64,000 bases of DNA from UBA3263 sp964528425. Lineage in GTDB: Bacteria; Bacteroidota; Bacteroidia; Bacteroidales; Muribaculaceae. Under the pieces are notes generated by a model. The model made no database searches, had not been told where the DNA came from, and saw nothing but the letters and a program-made list of their open reading frames with translations. The stretch covers positions 1 to 64,000 of the forward strand of contig CAZGTD010000007.1 of NCBI GenBank assembly GCA_964528425.1, in the 5' to 3' direction. Below are positions 41,454-49,464 of this stretch, in pieces (position 1 is the first letter of the stretch; every line of letters begins with the position of its first letter). The position numbers and the translations under genes are program-made.

Positions 41454-42581
41454 TTATTTGCGTCTGTTGCGTACCGAGCGGGTTGCCGAGGAGGATGATT
41501 TTGCCGGGGCCGACGATTTTTGCTTTTTGGGGGCTTTAACCTTCGCAGCGGGCTTTTTTGCTTCGCGCGAGCGGGTTGAAGCGCGCTCAGAGCGGCTGCG
41601 CGAAGCGCGAACCGGTTCGGGTTTGACTTCGGCCGTTGAATCGGCTGCCGCTGCGGCGGCTTCGCGGGCCAGGGCCAGTTCCTCGCGCGAGGGAACCCAC
41701 AGATTGTCGGCGTAGTGGTCGAGCCGATACTGAATCGAATCTTGCAGGGCTTTGAGCGTGTCGGGATCTTCTTTGGCCATCTGGGCTAAAGTGCGGTTAC
41801 GCAGGTTGCGTGTCTTATAGATGTTGCCCTTGTAGAGATTAAGGGTAAAGAAGTCATCGTAGGTGTGCGAAGCAAGGTTGTTGTCATCGTCGGTGAAAAT
41901 ATACTGTGCCTGCAGATAAGGCTTCAGGTCAGCCATTTTCATCCAGAACATCGGGGTCTTGCCGGAAATTGCCGACGCGTCGTCGCGAACAATTACCGGA
42001 GCAATTGCTTCAACTGTAGTGCGCATCTTGTTGGTGCGGTTGTCGAATTCCCATCTTTCAATTATGAAGTAGGCCAGCACTTCGTTTGTGGGCACATCGA
42101 CGGGTTCTATGTCGTAAACCGGATTTTTCTCCGAGAACCCTTTTGCGGGGGTGGCCAGAATATCGAAACGGTTGATAATGTCGGCCATCTTGGCGCGGTT
42201 TGCCTCGGAAAAGTCTTCGCGGCCGTCGAGATACTCGTAGGCGGGCACTTTGTTCTGGGCCAGCAGACGGAACATTATGCGGAAAAGGTTTTCGTTGCCG
42301 TCGACCAAGTCTTCAGGAAAGTAGAGCGGGGCATTTGCATCTTCGTTTTGCAGGTCCAGCTCGCGATAGATAACGCGCATATATTTCAGCGAGGCATCCG
42401 GACGCGATGCTCCTGTCTGAGCCTGCATGCGGGCGGAAACCGACGGCGCTCCGGCTTCGGTTTGCTGGCCCGGACGGGTGCGAGGCCCGCGAGACATGGT
42501 TGCTGTCGACGATGATTGTTCCTGGGCGGCAGCGCCAAAGGCTGCCAGGCCAACGAGGGCCGATATGAGAAATTTTTTCAT
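41454..42581 (-). CDS. gldN: T9SS ring protein GldN/PorN
   Basis: A 375-residue periplasmic protein of the type IX secretion system; PorN binds PorK and PorM to form the ring under the outer membrane. Signal peptide 1-19. The family core is seen at VIYRELDLQNEDANAPLYFPE and FRLLAQNKVPAYEYLDGREDF (about 70-130), then YQPVFWMK-like KTPMFWMKMADLKPYL. The last about 55 residues (from 320) form a Ser/Arg/Lys/Ala-rich basic tail not needed by the core fold. Last gene of the porT-porP-gldKLMN operon, 8 bases after gldM. Confidence 0.93.
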   Translation of the reverse strand: MKKFLISALVGLAAFGAAAQEQSSSTATMSRGPRTRPGQQTEAGAPSVSARMQAQTGASRPDASLKYMRVIYRELDLQNEDANAPLYFPEDLVDGNENLFRIMFRLLAQNKVPAYEYLDGREDFSEANRAKMADIINRFDILATPAKGFSEKNPVYDIEPVDVPTNEVLAYFIIERWEFDNRTNKMRTTVEAIAPVIVRDDASAISGKTPMFWMKMADLKPYLQAQYIFTDDDNNLASHTYDDFFTLNLYKGNIYKTRNLRNRTLAQMAKEDPDTLKALQDSIQYRLDHYADNLWVPSREELALAREAAAAAADSTAEVKPEPVRASRSRSERASTRSREAKKPAAKVKAPKKQKSSAPAKSSSSATRSVRNRRK

Positions 42582-42589
42582 AGGTCGGA

Positions 42590-44152
42590 TTAGTTAACGA
42601 GAACGTCCAAAGGAGAGATGGAGCGAGTAATGCCGTCGGGACCGGAGGCCTTGACGTTGGTGATTATGAAGCGCTTGCCGCGTTTGAGTTGACGGAACTG
42701 GGCCTTCTGGCGCTCGGAGAATTGAGCGCCGTTTGAGTTTTCGATAATGTTGGCACCCGTCTGGTCGAAAAACACGGTCTGGAAGCTTACTACGTTGAAT
42801 TTAATGTTGAGCAGTTCGTCGTCGATCGCCGCATCGATACCGGGCGAAGATAGCAGAACGGCTTTGCTCAGCGGCTTGCCGCCACGATAGCGGTCGGCGT
42901 TTCCCTGAGCGTCGGTATAGGTAATGAACGGCGTCGGATCGGGGAGTTTGCGAGTGCGGAACGTTGTTGTTCCCATGGTCTGGTTCGTTCCGTCGATATT
43001 TGCGGTTACGGTTATAACGGCCTCTTTGCCAACCGCCGAGGGGCGGGCAATCCATTTGTCGCCCTGGCGGGTGAGGGTTCCGTTGGTCATTGTTGCATTA
43101 ATCTGATTCGAATGAACCCCGGGGGCTGAAATCGACAGCGGATTATCGATGCCGGCATAGAGAACGTTCATCATCGTTGCCGAAACTGTTGCCGTAGGTT
43201 CAAACACGGTGTAGCTCGACTGGAAGGGGTGTTGGGTAGTTGTTCCGTCGCCGTGGGCAACTTCCAGGTAGCCGGAATAATCGAAAGTTCCGGTCTGGCC
43301 GGTTGCGAATTCATAAATGTCGGAGCCTTCGGGCAACTGTTTGCCGCCAATGAAGATTGCCGGACGCTGGGTTGTGTCGACCGCAGCGAGAACAATGTTG
43401 GCGGAATATTTCGAACCGCGCATAACCGAGCGCGAACGCGGAATTACGAATGCGTTGAGTTCGTTTACGCGCACATCGCCCGCATCGACGGCGCTCAGCA
43501 GCGACGTCAGGGCTTCACCCTCGGCATAGCGAATGTCGTTTTCGAGTTTCGACAGCAGGGTAACGGCGGCCACTACGGGTTTGGATTCGAAATTGGCTTC
43601 TTCCCATGTTTGCAGTCGGGGGCGACCGTTTTCGTCGAGATTTTCGGTCGACAGCGCTTCGGCAATTGTTTTCTGCTTCAGGGTGTCGGGAATGAGGTCA
43701 ACGATAAACGAGCGGTAGGAGTCAATTTGTCGGCGTAGCTGTTGGCCCTGGAGGGTTGCGGGGTTGAGAAGTACTGCTGATGAAGCTTCCAGGTCATCGC
43801 GATGGAGAATATTCGAAGGGTCGCCGTTCTTGCCGTCGGCTTTTTTAACAACGGCGAGTTTCAGCGAGTCGACCCGCGCGGTCAGACGCGCGGTAAAGTC
43901 AACAACTTCAGAAGCTTTGTCGAGCCATGCTTTGCCTTTTTCGGGATTTTGCTCGGCAAATTGCTCCAGCCGTTGATATAGCGCATGGTTGCGCCCCGCA
44001 ACATTGGTGTTAGAGCGGTTAAGGCCTTCGTCGACTTGAGTGAAACCGTCGAGCACATCGCTGCTGACGTTCAATGCGAGCATTGCCGTCAACACGATAT
44101 ACATCAGGTTGATCATTTTTTGTCGTGGCGTAAGGCCGGAACTTTGAGCCAT
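42590..44152 (-). CDS. gldM: T9SS motor/core protein GldM/PorM
   Basis: A 520-residue inner-membrane protein with a single N-terminal helix (about residues 13-33, LMYIVLTAMLALNVSSDVL) and a long periplasmic part built of helical and Ig-like domains (about 40-520). With GldL it forms the proton-driven rotary motor of T9SS, and its periplasmic domains reach the PorK/PorN ring. The family start MAQSSGLTPRQKMINLMYI is clear. It is 26 bases after gldL and 8 before gldN in one operon. Confidence 0.96.
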   Translation of the reverse strand: MAQSSGLTPRQKMINLMYIVLTAMLALNVSSDVLDGFTQVDEGLNRSNTNVAGRNHALYQRLEQFAEQNPEKGKAWLDKASEVVDFTARLTARVDSLKLAVVKKADGKNGDPSNILHRDDLEASSAVLLNPATLQGQQLRRQIDSYRSFIVDLIPDTLKQKTIAEALSTENLDENGRPRLQTWEEANFESKPVVAAVTLLSKLENDIRYAEGEALTSLLSAVDAGDVRVNELNAFVIPRSRSVMRGSKYSANIVLAAVDTTQRPAIFIGGKQLPEGSDIYEFATGQTGTFDYSGYLEVAHGDGTTTQHPFQSSYTVFEPTATVSATMMNVLYAGIDNPLSISAPGVHSNQINATMTNGTLTRQGDKWIARPSAVGKEAVITVTANIDGTNQTMGTTTFRTRKLPDPTPFITYTDAQGNADRYRGGKPLSKAVLLSSPGIDAAIDDELLNIKFNVVSFQTVFFDQTGANIIENSNGAQFSERQKAQFRQLKRGKRFIITNVKASGPDGITRSISPLDVLVN

Positions 44153-44178
44153 ATATGGAATTCTTGTTTACAAAGTTA

Positions 44179-45054
44179 TTATTGCTGACGTTCGGCAGAG
44201 GCTGCTCCGCCGGGCAGATTCTGGGTCATTGCCTGAATCATCTGCGCATAGATTGCATTCAGCTGCTTCATGTAGCGGGCCATGCGTTCAGTTTCCTCGC
44301 AGTATTGGCGGGATGTGTCGGCCGAGCGTTCATACATGTCGCGGATGTCTTTAATGCCGTTGTTTACGCGGTCGATTGAATCGAGTTGCGAGCTTACGCT
44401 CTTGAGTTGGATTTCGTAAATTGTGTTCAGTCCGGCAACGTTGCGGTTGAGCGAGGTCATTTCTTCAACATATCCCTGCGACGAAGCGGTTATTCGGTCG
44501 GAGTTTTCGGTAATGGCGTTGTAGCTGTTGAGCAAAACTGCCGTAACTTTATTCAGGGCCTCGGTTGATTTGCGCAGTTCTGTCATCTGGTCGGAGAGGG
44601 CGGCGATTTGAGCAACATAATGTTCGGTTGCTTCCTTGGCCGAGGCGTTGAGGCTCAGCGGACGGTCGGCCACGGTGGTTGACGGATGTTGCTGCACCGC
44701 AGCTGCTGAAGTCGAAGCGCCGGCTGCCCCGATAACGATGTTGCCCTGAGCGCCCCCCTGCATATTCGGGCGGTCTTCAGCATCGTGGGTGTCAAGAACC
44801 GGGAATACTTCTTCCCAGTGATATTGTTTTGCCGGACGGTCAAAAGCCGAGAGGATGAACATGAGCACTTCAGTGCCCATACCGATCATGAGCAGCAGGT
44901 TGCCGCCGGGCAGGTGCAGGAGCTTGAACAGCGCACCCCAGATAACGATTGCCGCACCGATGGAGTAGGCGAAGTTAAAGAATCGCTGGCCTGAATCGCC
45001 GGAAAGAAAACGCTCAACCGCGTTCTTATATTTTTTGATATTCTTTTTTGTCAT
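44179..45054 (-). CDS. gldL: T9SS motor protein GldL/PorL
   Basis: A 291-residue inner-membrane protein with two membrane helices (about 25-45 and 50-70) and a long cytosolic coiled-coil tail. The second helix contains GMGTEVLMF with a membrane glutamate at residue 62, in the place of the acidic residue needed for proton-driven rotation in known GldL. It pairs with GldM. Residues about 105-140 (GAQGNIVIGAAGASTSAAAV) are low complexity. 17 bases after gldK. Confidence 0.95.
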   Translation of the reverse strand: MTKKNIKKYKNAVERFLSGDSGQRFFNFAYSIGAAIVIWGALFKLLHLPGGNLLLMIGMGTEVLMFILSAFDRPAKQYHWEEVFPVLDTHDAEDRPNMQGGAQGNIVIGAAGASTSAAAVQQHPSTTVADRPLSLNASAKEATEHYVAQIAALSDQMTELRKSTEALNKVTAVLLNSYNAITENSDRITASSQGYVEEMTSLNRNVAGLNTIYEIQLKSVSSQLDSIDRVNNGIKDIRDMYERSADTSRQYCEETERMARYMKQLNAIYAQMIQAMTQNLPGGAASAERQQ

Positions 45055-45071
45055 CTCTAATCAATTAGTAA

Positions 45072-46523
45072 TTACTTGCGGGATTTTTGGCCTTTGGCGG
45101 TGCCGATTTGAGTGCGCACGCATCGGAAGCCTATATATGATCGCTGTTCATTCTGGTATTCCCACATTCTGATGTCGGAGCGAATGTCGGACACGGCGTC
45201 TTTCCAGGAGCCGCCGCGCACTATTTTGCGCTTCAGCTTATAAGGGTCTTCTTTGGCGGCATCGTAGCGATACTGGGGGTTGATGTCGGCCTGGATTTTA
45301 CCTACGCTTTCAGTATAGGCGGTCGAGGTCCATTCGCTGACATTACCGGCCATGTCGTATAGTCCGAAGTCGTTGGCATTATAGGTTCCGACCTTTGAGG
45401 TTATCAGGTGGCCGTCGCGCATGTAGTTGCCATCGGCGGGCTTGAAGTTAGCATAGAAGCAACCTTTGTCTTCCATAATCGGCAGATCGCCCTGCCAGGG
45501 GAACACGTTTTCATCTTCGCCGGCACGCGCTGCATATTCCCATTCCAATTCGGTTGGCAGACGGTAGGGTTCAACATAGATTCCCTCTTTTCCCAGCGAG
45601 CGGCGCAAAAAGTCGGTGCGCCAATTGGCAAAAGCGGTTGCCTGTTCCCAACTTACGCCGACAACAGGGTAGTCGTTGTAGAGACCGTTTGAGAAATACA
45701 GGCGGGTGTACGGTTCGTTGTAGGCGTTGTCGAAATCGTTGATCCAGGCCGTGGTGTCGGGATAAACGTTAACGATATATGTGTTCAAGAAGTCATAGTC
45801 GCCGGTCAGAGAGCGGGTGATTGTCTGACGAACGATTTCACCCTCGTCGTTGATATAGGCGGTATCTTTAGAAATCATCGGGTCAGAGGTCGGCGCTGCT
45901 ATGTCGGTGTTATATTCGCGACGTGAGCGGTCGGTGCGGTTGCGGCGACGTGCGGCCTCGGTGTGGTTGAAGGTTTCGTAGCGATAGTTCAGCTGCGTGG
46001 GGTCGAGTTCCTTTGCCCCGGTAATGGGGTTGATGCGATAAACGCTTTCAATTGCGCGCTTTTCGTCTTCGTTGGGGTTACGCCAGGGAATTGCCTTTGC
46101 CCAGTTCAGGTATGGGCCGATGGGGTTACCTTCTTTATCTTCTTCGATTTTAAAGGCTTCATTGCCGCCATAGGCGGGATCGGCAAGGCGCTCGCGGATA
46201 ATAGAGTCGCGCACCCAGTTAACAAACTGTTTGTATTTGGCGTTGGTGATTTCGGTTTCGTCCATCCAGAAAGATTCAACGCTGATTGGCTTGGAGTCGG
46301 CTTTGATGCCGCGCAGCGAGTCAGGCTTGCTCACGCCCGAACGTATGGAACCGCGCTCAACCAGAACCATTCCGTAGGGGGTGGGTTCTGACCATGCTCC
46401 GGAGCCTGCGCCCGTAACTTCGCCTCCGGAGTTGCCGGAGGCAGTTCCGGCACATGATGACATGCCGGTAAGAACCAGCACGGCAAGGACTACGGCGAAT
46501 ACCAGGTAGATTAGCTTTTTCAT
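45072..46523 (-). CDS. gldK: T9SS lipoprotein GldK/PorK
   Basis: A 483-residue outer-membrane lipoprotein (lipobox MSSC, Cys24) with a formylglycine-generating-enzyme-like SUMF1 domain: ESFWMDETEITNAKYKQFVNW (about 81-101), PVVGVSWEQATAFANWR (about 273-289), RLPTELEWEYAARAG (about 308-322), LYDMAGNVSEW and GGSWKD near the end. In T9SS this fold is structural and forms the ring with GldN/PorN. Third gene of the operon, 44 bases after porP. Confidence 0.96.
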   Translation of the reverse strand: MKKLIYLVFAVVLAVLVLTGMSSCAGTASGNSGGEVTGAGSGAWSEPTPYGMVLVERGSIRSGVSKPDSLRGIKADSKPISVESFWMDETEITNAKYKQFVNWVRDSIIRERLADPAYGGNEAFKIEEDKEGNPIGPYLNWAKAIPWRNPNEDEKRAIESVYRINPITGAKELDPTQLNYRYETFNHTEAARRRNRTDRSRREYNTDIAAPTSDPMISKDTAYINDEGEIVRQTITRSLTGDYDFLNTYIVNVYPDTTAWINDFDNAYNEPYTRLYFSNGLYNDYPVVGVSWEQATAFANWRTDFLRRSLGKEGIYVEPYRLPTELEWEYAARAGEDENVFPWQGDLPIMEDKGCFYANFKPADGNYMRDGHLITSKVGTYNANDFGLYDMAGNVSEWTSTAYTESVGKIQADINPQYRYDAAKEDPYKLKRKIVRGGSWKDAVSDIRSDIRMWEYQNEQRSYIGFRCVRTQIGTAKGQKSRK

Positions 46524-46567
46524 CTGTGTTAGAGATTATCTGAGGTTTGTCTGTTTTTAAGTAAGGT

Positions 46568-47548
46568 TTACATTACGCGGATGCTCTTATGGCGGTTGCG
46601 GTTTTTCTCGCCGAAGTTGAGTTTCAGGGAGTAGCCGACCCAGACTTCATGGCTGCCCGACGAGGCGCGCATGATTGCCGATGTTGAATAATCGTAGCTA
46701 TAGCCCAGGCGAATGCCTTTAAATTCTCCTTCGAGTAGAACAGAAACTGCGTCTTGCGTTCGGTAACCGATGCCCGCAGTGAGGAACTTTTTCCATCTTA
46801 CGCGGGCTGTTATGTCGGCCTGAACGGTTTGCAGGTCTGAACGAACCATCAGTGAGGGCAACACTTCAAATAACGTATTTTTTATCGGAATATTGCTTGA
46901 GGCGATAAAATAAAGATTTCGACGGAACCGGAATTCGAAATATTGTTCGTCGCTCGAACCTGCACCCTGGCTCCCTTCGCGCTGCATCTTGATGGTGGGC
47001 GACAGCAGATGGGAGCAGCTGACTCCAACGTTGAACCAGGGGTGGACATAGCCCAGTCCGACGCCCATGTCGAAGTGATTGCCCTCAACATCGTAGGTCG
47101 GTATGGCCTCGTCGTTCGACTCGTGATAATCGTCATCGTCGGGAATATCAACTTCCGAGCCTTTGAATTTCTGCTCAAGATAGCCGAACTGAACACCGAT
47201 TGTAAAATAGCCTTTGCCAACTTTCTGGCGCGCGGCCAACTGGCCGTTAAGACTAAAGGTTTTGTAAAGGCCTATGCTCTCCTGAAACATTGTTGCGCCG
47301 CCACCCCAGCGTCGCCCGAAAACGGCAAATGGAATATCGGCCGCGGCCATAAAGTCGCGCGGGGCTCCTTCGATGCCCAGCCATTGCATGCGGCTGCCGC
47401 CGCGCAGACGCAAAAGATCGGTGGCACCGGCTTCGGCAGGATTTATGAAGCTCGGAGCCTGAAAATATTGCGTGAGCGTCGGGTCGGTCTGGGCAGTTGC
47501 GGGCAATGCCGCCAGCACCAAAAATATGTATTTAAGGAGCTTATTCAA
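46568..47548 (-). CDS. porP: T9SS outer-membrane protein PorP/SprF family
   Basis: A 326-residue outer-membrane beta-barrel protein with a signal peptide (1-19, ending ATA). The family start QTDPTLTQYFQAPSFINPAEAG is distinctive, with WLGIEGAPRDFMAAADIPF following. PorP anchors T9SS parts or cargo at the surface. There is no ATG: the start is TTG at 47548 and overlaps the porT stop by 8 bases, so translation is probably coupled. Confidence 0.95.
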   Translation of the reverse strand: MNKLLKYIFLVLAALPATAQTDPTLTQYFQAPSFINPAEAGATDLLRLRGGSRMQWLGIEGAPRDFMAAADIPFAVFGRRWGGGATMFQESIGLYKTFSLNGQLAARQKVGKGYFTIGVQFGYLEQKFKGSEVDIPDDDDYHESNDEAIPTYDVEGNHFDMGVGLGYVHPWFNVGVSCSHLLSPTIKMQREGSQGAGSSDEQYFEFRFRRNLYFIASSNIPIKNTLFEVLPSLMVRSDLQTVQADITARVRWKKFLTAGIGYRTQDAVSVLLEGEFKGIRLGYSYDYSTSAIMRASSGSHEVWVGYSLKLNFGEKNRNRHKSIRVM

Positions 47549-48263
47549 AATAGAATGTCAAAACTAACATGCGCGAAACCGCGCGGTCAAGTGAATTGGT
47601 GTAGCGCATCTGGCCCGGGTCGTCGTCAAGATCAGGACGCTTATGCTGAATAATGTCGCCCAGACCAAAGCAGAATTTTATTTCCGGAATGAACTTGAAG
47701 TAGGGGAAGTAAGTGTCGATGCCGAGACCAATGGTAAGGAAAGTGTCGAACTTTTTAAGGTGGAGGAGTTCGGAACTGCGTCGTTTGCCAACATCAAACG
47801 TAGGCATTACGCCGCCGACCAAATAAGGGCGCACATTGCGGTAGCGCAAGCCCGACATTTTGAAATCAACGGGAAGAACCAGCAGCGTCGATTTAATGTT
47901 TTGGCGCTCCATTGCGCCGCTGTTGGCCTCACGGAAGTTGACAACACGATTGCCAAACCAAATGCCCGGGCTGAGGCGGATGTTGAAATGAGTTGCCAAT
48001 CTGAAATCAATCAGTCCGTTAACGCAAAATCCCGGCGAAAACGACGGTTGCTCGGCAAACCATTGCTCGCCGTTGTCGGTAGTGATTCCGTTGTTAGTAA
48101 ACTGCAGGTCCATCATCTGCATTCCTACGCTGAACCCCAGATGCCAAGCTTTCAGGTCGGCATAGGGGCGGTTGAGCAACCTGTCGTTGAGTTGCTTGGC
48201 TCCGGCGCTGAATGCTGTCAGAACTACCGTCAGGATTATGGCTATGCGTTTTCTCACTCCCAT
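47541..48263 (-). CDS. porT: T9SS-associated outer-membrane protein PorT
   Basis: A 240-residue outer-membrane beta-barrel protein (signal peptide 1-22) matching the PorT family required for T9SS export in Porphyromonas. Seen: HLGFSVGMQMMDLQFTNNG (about 41-59), LSPGIWFGNRVVNF, PYLVGGVMPTFDVGK and FIPEIKFCFGLGDII, with a final aromatic residue pattern LVLTFYFE. It is the first gene of the operon and overlaps porP by 8 bases. No consensus promoter box is visible in the 138 bases upstream. Confidence 0.9.
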   Translation of the reverse strand: MGVRKRIAIILTVVLTAFSAGAKQLNDRLLNRPYADLKAWHLGFSVGMQMMDLQFTNNGITTDNGEQWFAEQPSFSPGFCVNGLIDFRLATHFNIRLSPGIWFGNRVVNFREANSGAMERQNIKSTLLVLPVDFKMSGLRYRNVRPYLVGGVMPTFDVGKRRSSELLHLKKFDTFLTIGLGIDTYFPYFKFIPEIKFCFGLGDIIQHKRPDLDDDPGQMRYTNSLDRAVSRMLVLTFYFE

Positions 48264-48369
48264 TAAACGCGTCCCTATAATAAATTATTGTGTGGGTCAC
48301 TCCAAAAACCATCCGTGGCATTAATGATTTTTAACGTTTCGAGGTCGCAATTATTTCGGGTTATATCCC

Positions 48370-48377
48370 TAAATTTG
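48370..48377 (+). promoter_or_regulatory. -7 box of coiled-coil protein gene
   Basis: TAAATTTG, 24 bases before the ATG at 48402. The -33 box is weak (TTTCG). Confidence 0.6.
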
Positions 48378-48401
48378 CGCTTAATAAACCATTCTACAAC
48401 A

Positions 48402-48869
48402 ATGAACGAAGAAATCAAACGTATAAGCGCTGAAATTTCAGCCATGGCCATGCGAATGGAGCAACTACGGCTCGAGCTTGAGTCTCTTGCCCGCCGCGTC
48501 GGGGAGTTAGAGGCCGAAGAGCCCATTGAAGAGCCCATCGAAGAACCTGAGGAAATTGCAATAGAAGAACCGGGTGCCGAGCAAGTCGAAGAAGTTGTTG
48601 AGTCCGAGCCCGCACCCAAGGTCGATGAGGGCCCCAAGCAGATTCGCTTGCCGCTGAGCGACCGCTTTATGTTTCAGCGTGAGCTCTTTGGCAACGATGC
48701 CGAGCTGATGGCTACCGTTCTCCACCATATCGAGCAGATGGGCTCGGCCGATGAAGCCAAGGCCTACCTGATGGAAACCATCGGCCTCAAGCCCGACAAC
48801 GACTGCGCCAAAACCTTCCTCGCCGCCATCAGCCGCCACTTCGACCCCCGTACCTCCCTGCTCGCCTGA
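48402..48869 (+). CDS. conserved small acidic coiled-coil protein
   Basis: A 155-residue protein in three parts: an N-terminal coiled coil (residues about 1-38, IKRISAEISAMAMRMEQLRLE), an acidic linker of EEP repeats (about 41-75), and a C-terminal helical domain (about 82-155) with SDRFMFQRELFGNDAELM and DDCAKTFLAAISRHF-like end. The C-terminal domain looks like one shared by Bacteroidales proteins of unknown function. The ATG at 48402 follows a housekeeping -7 box; an upstream in-frame frame opening lies before the promoter and is not used. No function can be assigned. Confidence 0.82.
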   Translation: MNEEIKRISAEISAMAMRMEQLRLELESLARRVGELEAEEPIEEPIEEPEEIAIEEPGAEQVEEVVESEPAPKVDEGPKQIRLPLSDRFMFQRELFGNDAELMATVLHHIEQMGSADEAKAYLMETIGLKPDNDCAKTFLAAISRHFDPRTSLLA

Positions 48870-48942
48870 TGAAAGAAATGTGAAAAAAGAGGGTTGAAAT
48901 TACATGAAAGTTAAAAGTAAGTTACAAAGCTGTTACGGCGCC

Positions 48943-48967
48943 AACCTTTTGTGAACCGCTCGTGTTA
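48943..48967 (+). promoter_or_regulatory. putative ECF-sigma-type promoter
   Basis: AACC (48943-48946), 14 bases, CGTGTTA (48961-48967), about 45 bases before the ATG at 49012. Shares AACCTTTTG and a CGCT then CGTGT core with the site at 2753-2776. Confidence 0.4.
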
Positions 48968-49011
48968 TGCAGTCAAACAAACAACAAAACCCTCTAAAAA
49001 CTTAAACGAAA

Positions 49012-49314
49012 ATGATTACTCTCGATAACATCCGCAACACCTATAACAAGTACAACAACCTCGCTGCCGACGCTGACCTCTGCACCGACCGCAACCTCAA
49101 CAACCTGATGATGTATGCTCTCGACAGTGACTTTATCGGCTTCGACGGTGACAAACTTACTCTTACCCATGGCGAAGGCCCGCTCAAAGACATAGAAATC
49201 GAGCGCATCGCCGGCGCTGAAGATTTCGGATCGCACTGGGCAATCGTTCTTCCCGCATCGGTTATCTTCGTTAACAAACGCAACGGAGAAGTAAGAGTAG
49301 CCCTCGCCGAATAA
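49012..49314 (+). CDS. small protein of unknown function
   Basis: A 100-residue protein without signal peptide or membrane helix. Not recognised. N-terminal half is helical (ITLDNIRNTYNKYNNLAAD), C-terminal half is beta-rich (FDGDKLTLTHGEGPL; AIVLPASVIFVNKRNGEVRVAL). The coding pattern is convincing, with synonymous C-ending codons and a proper terminator after it. It has the same ECF-like motif upstream as the Cys-rich exported protein at 2826, suggesting co-regulation. Confidence 0.8.
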   Translation: MITLDNIRNTYNKYNNLAADADLCTDRNLNNLMMYALDSDFIGFDGDKLTLTHGEGPLKDIEIERIAGAEDFGSHWAIVLPASVIFVNKRNGEVRVALAE

Positions 49315-49413
49315 TAAACCCAATCACATTTCACAATCGCACACACCGACTTCAATCATCTTCACACAATTCACACGCCACCAATCAAAACATCATTCAT
49401 AATAGTAGTAGAG

Positions 49414-49460
49414 AGACCCGGGCAAATGGACGAGAGTCCCCGCCGGGGTCTAATTTTTTT
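49414..49460 (+). terminator. terminator after small unknown gene
   Basis: AGACCCGG pairs with CCGGGGTCT (one-base bulge), with an inner GGAC-GAGA-GTCC hairpin in the loop, then seven T residues. It ends next to the convergent RecD-like helicase gene. Confidence 0.8.
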
Positions 49461-49464
49461 ATGA

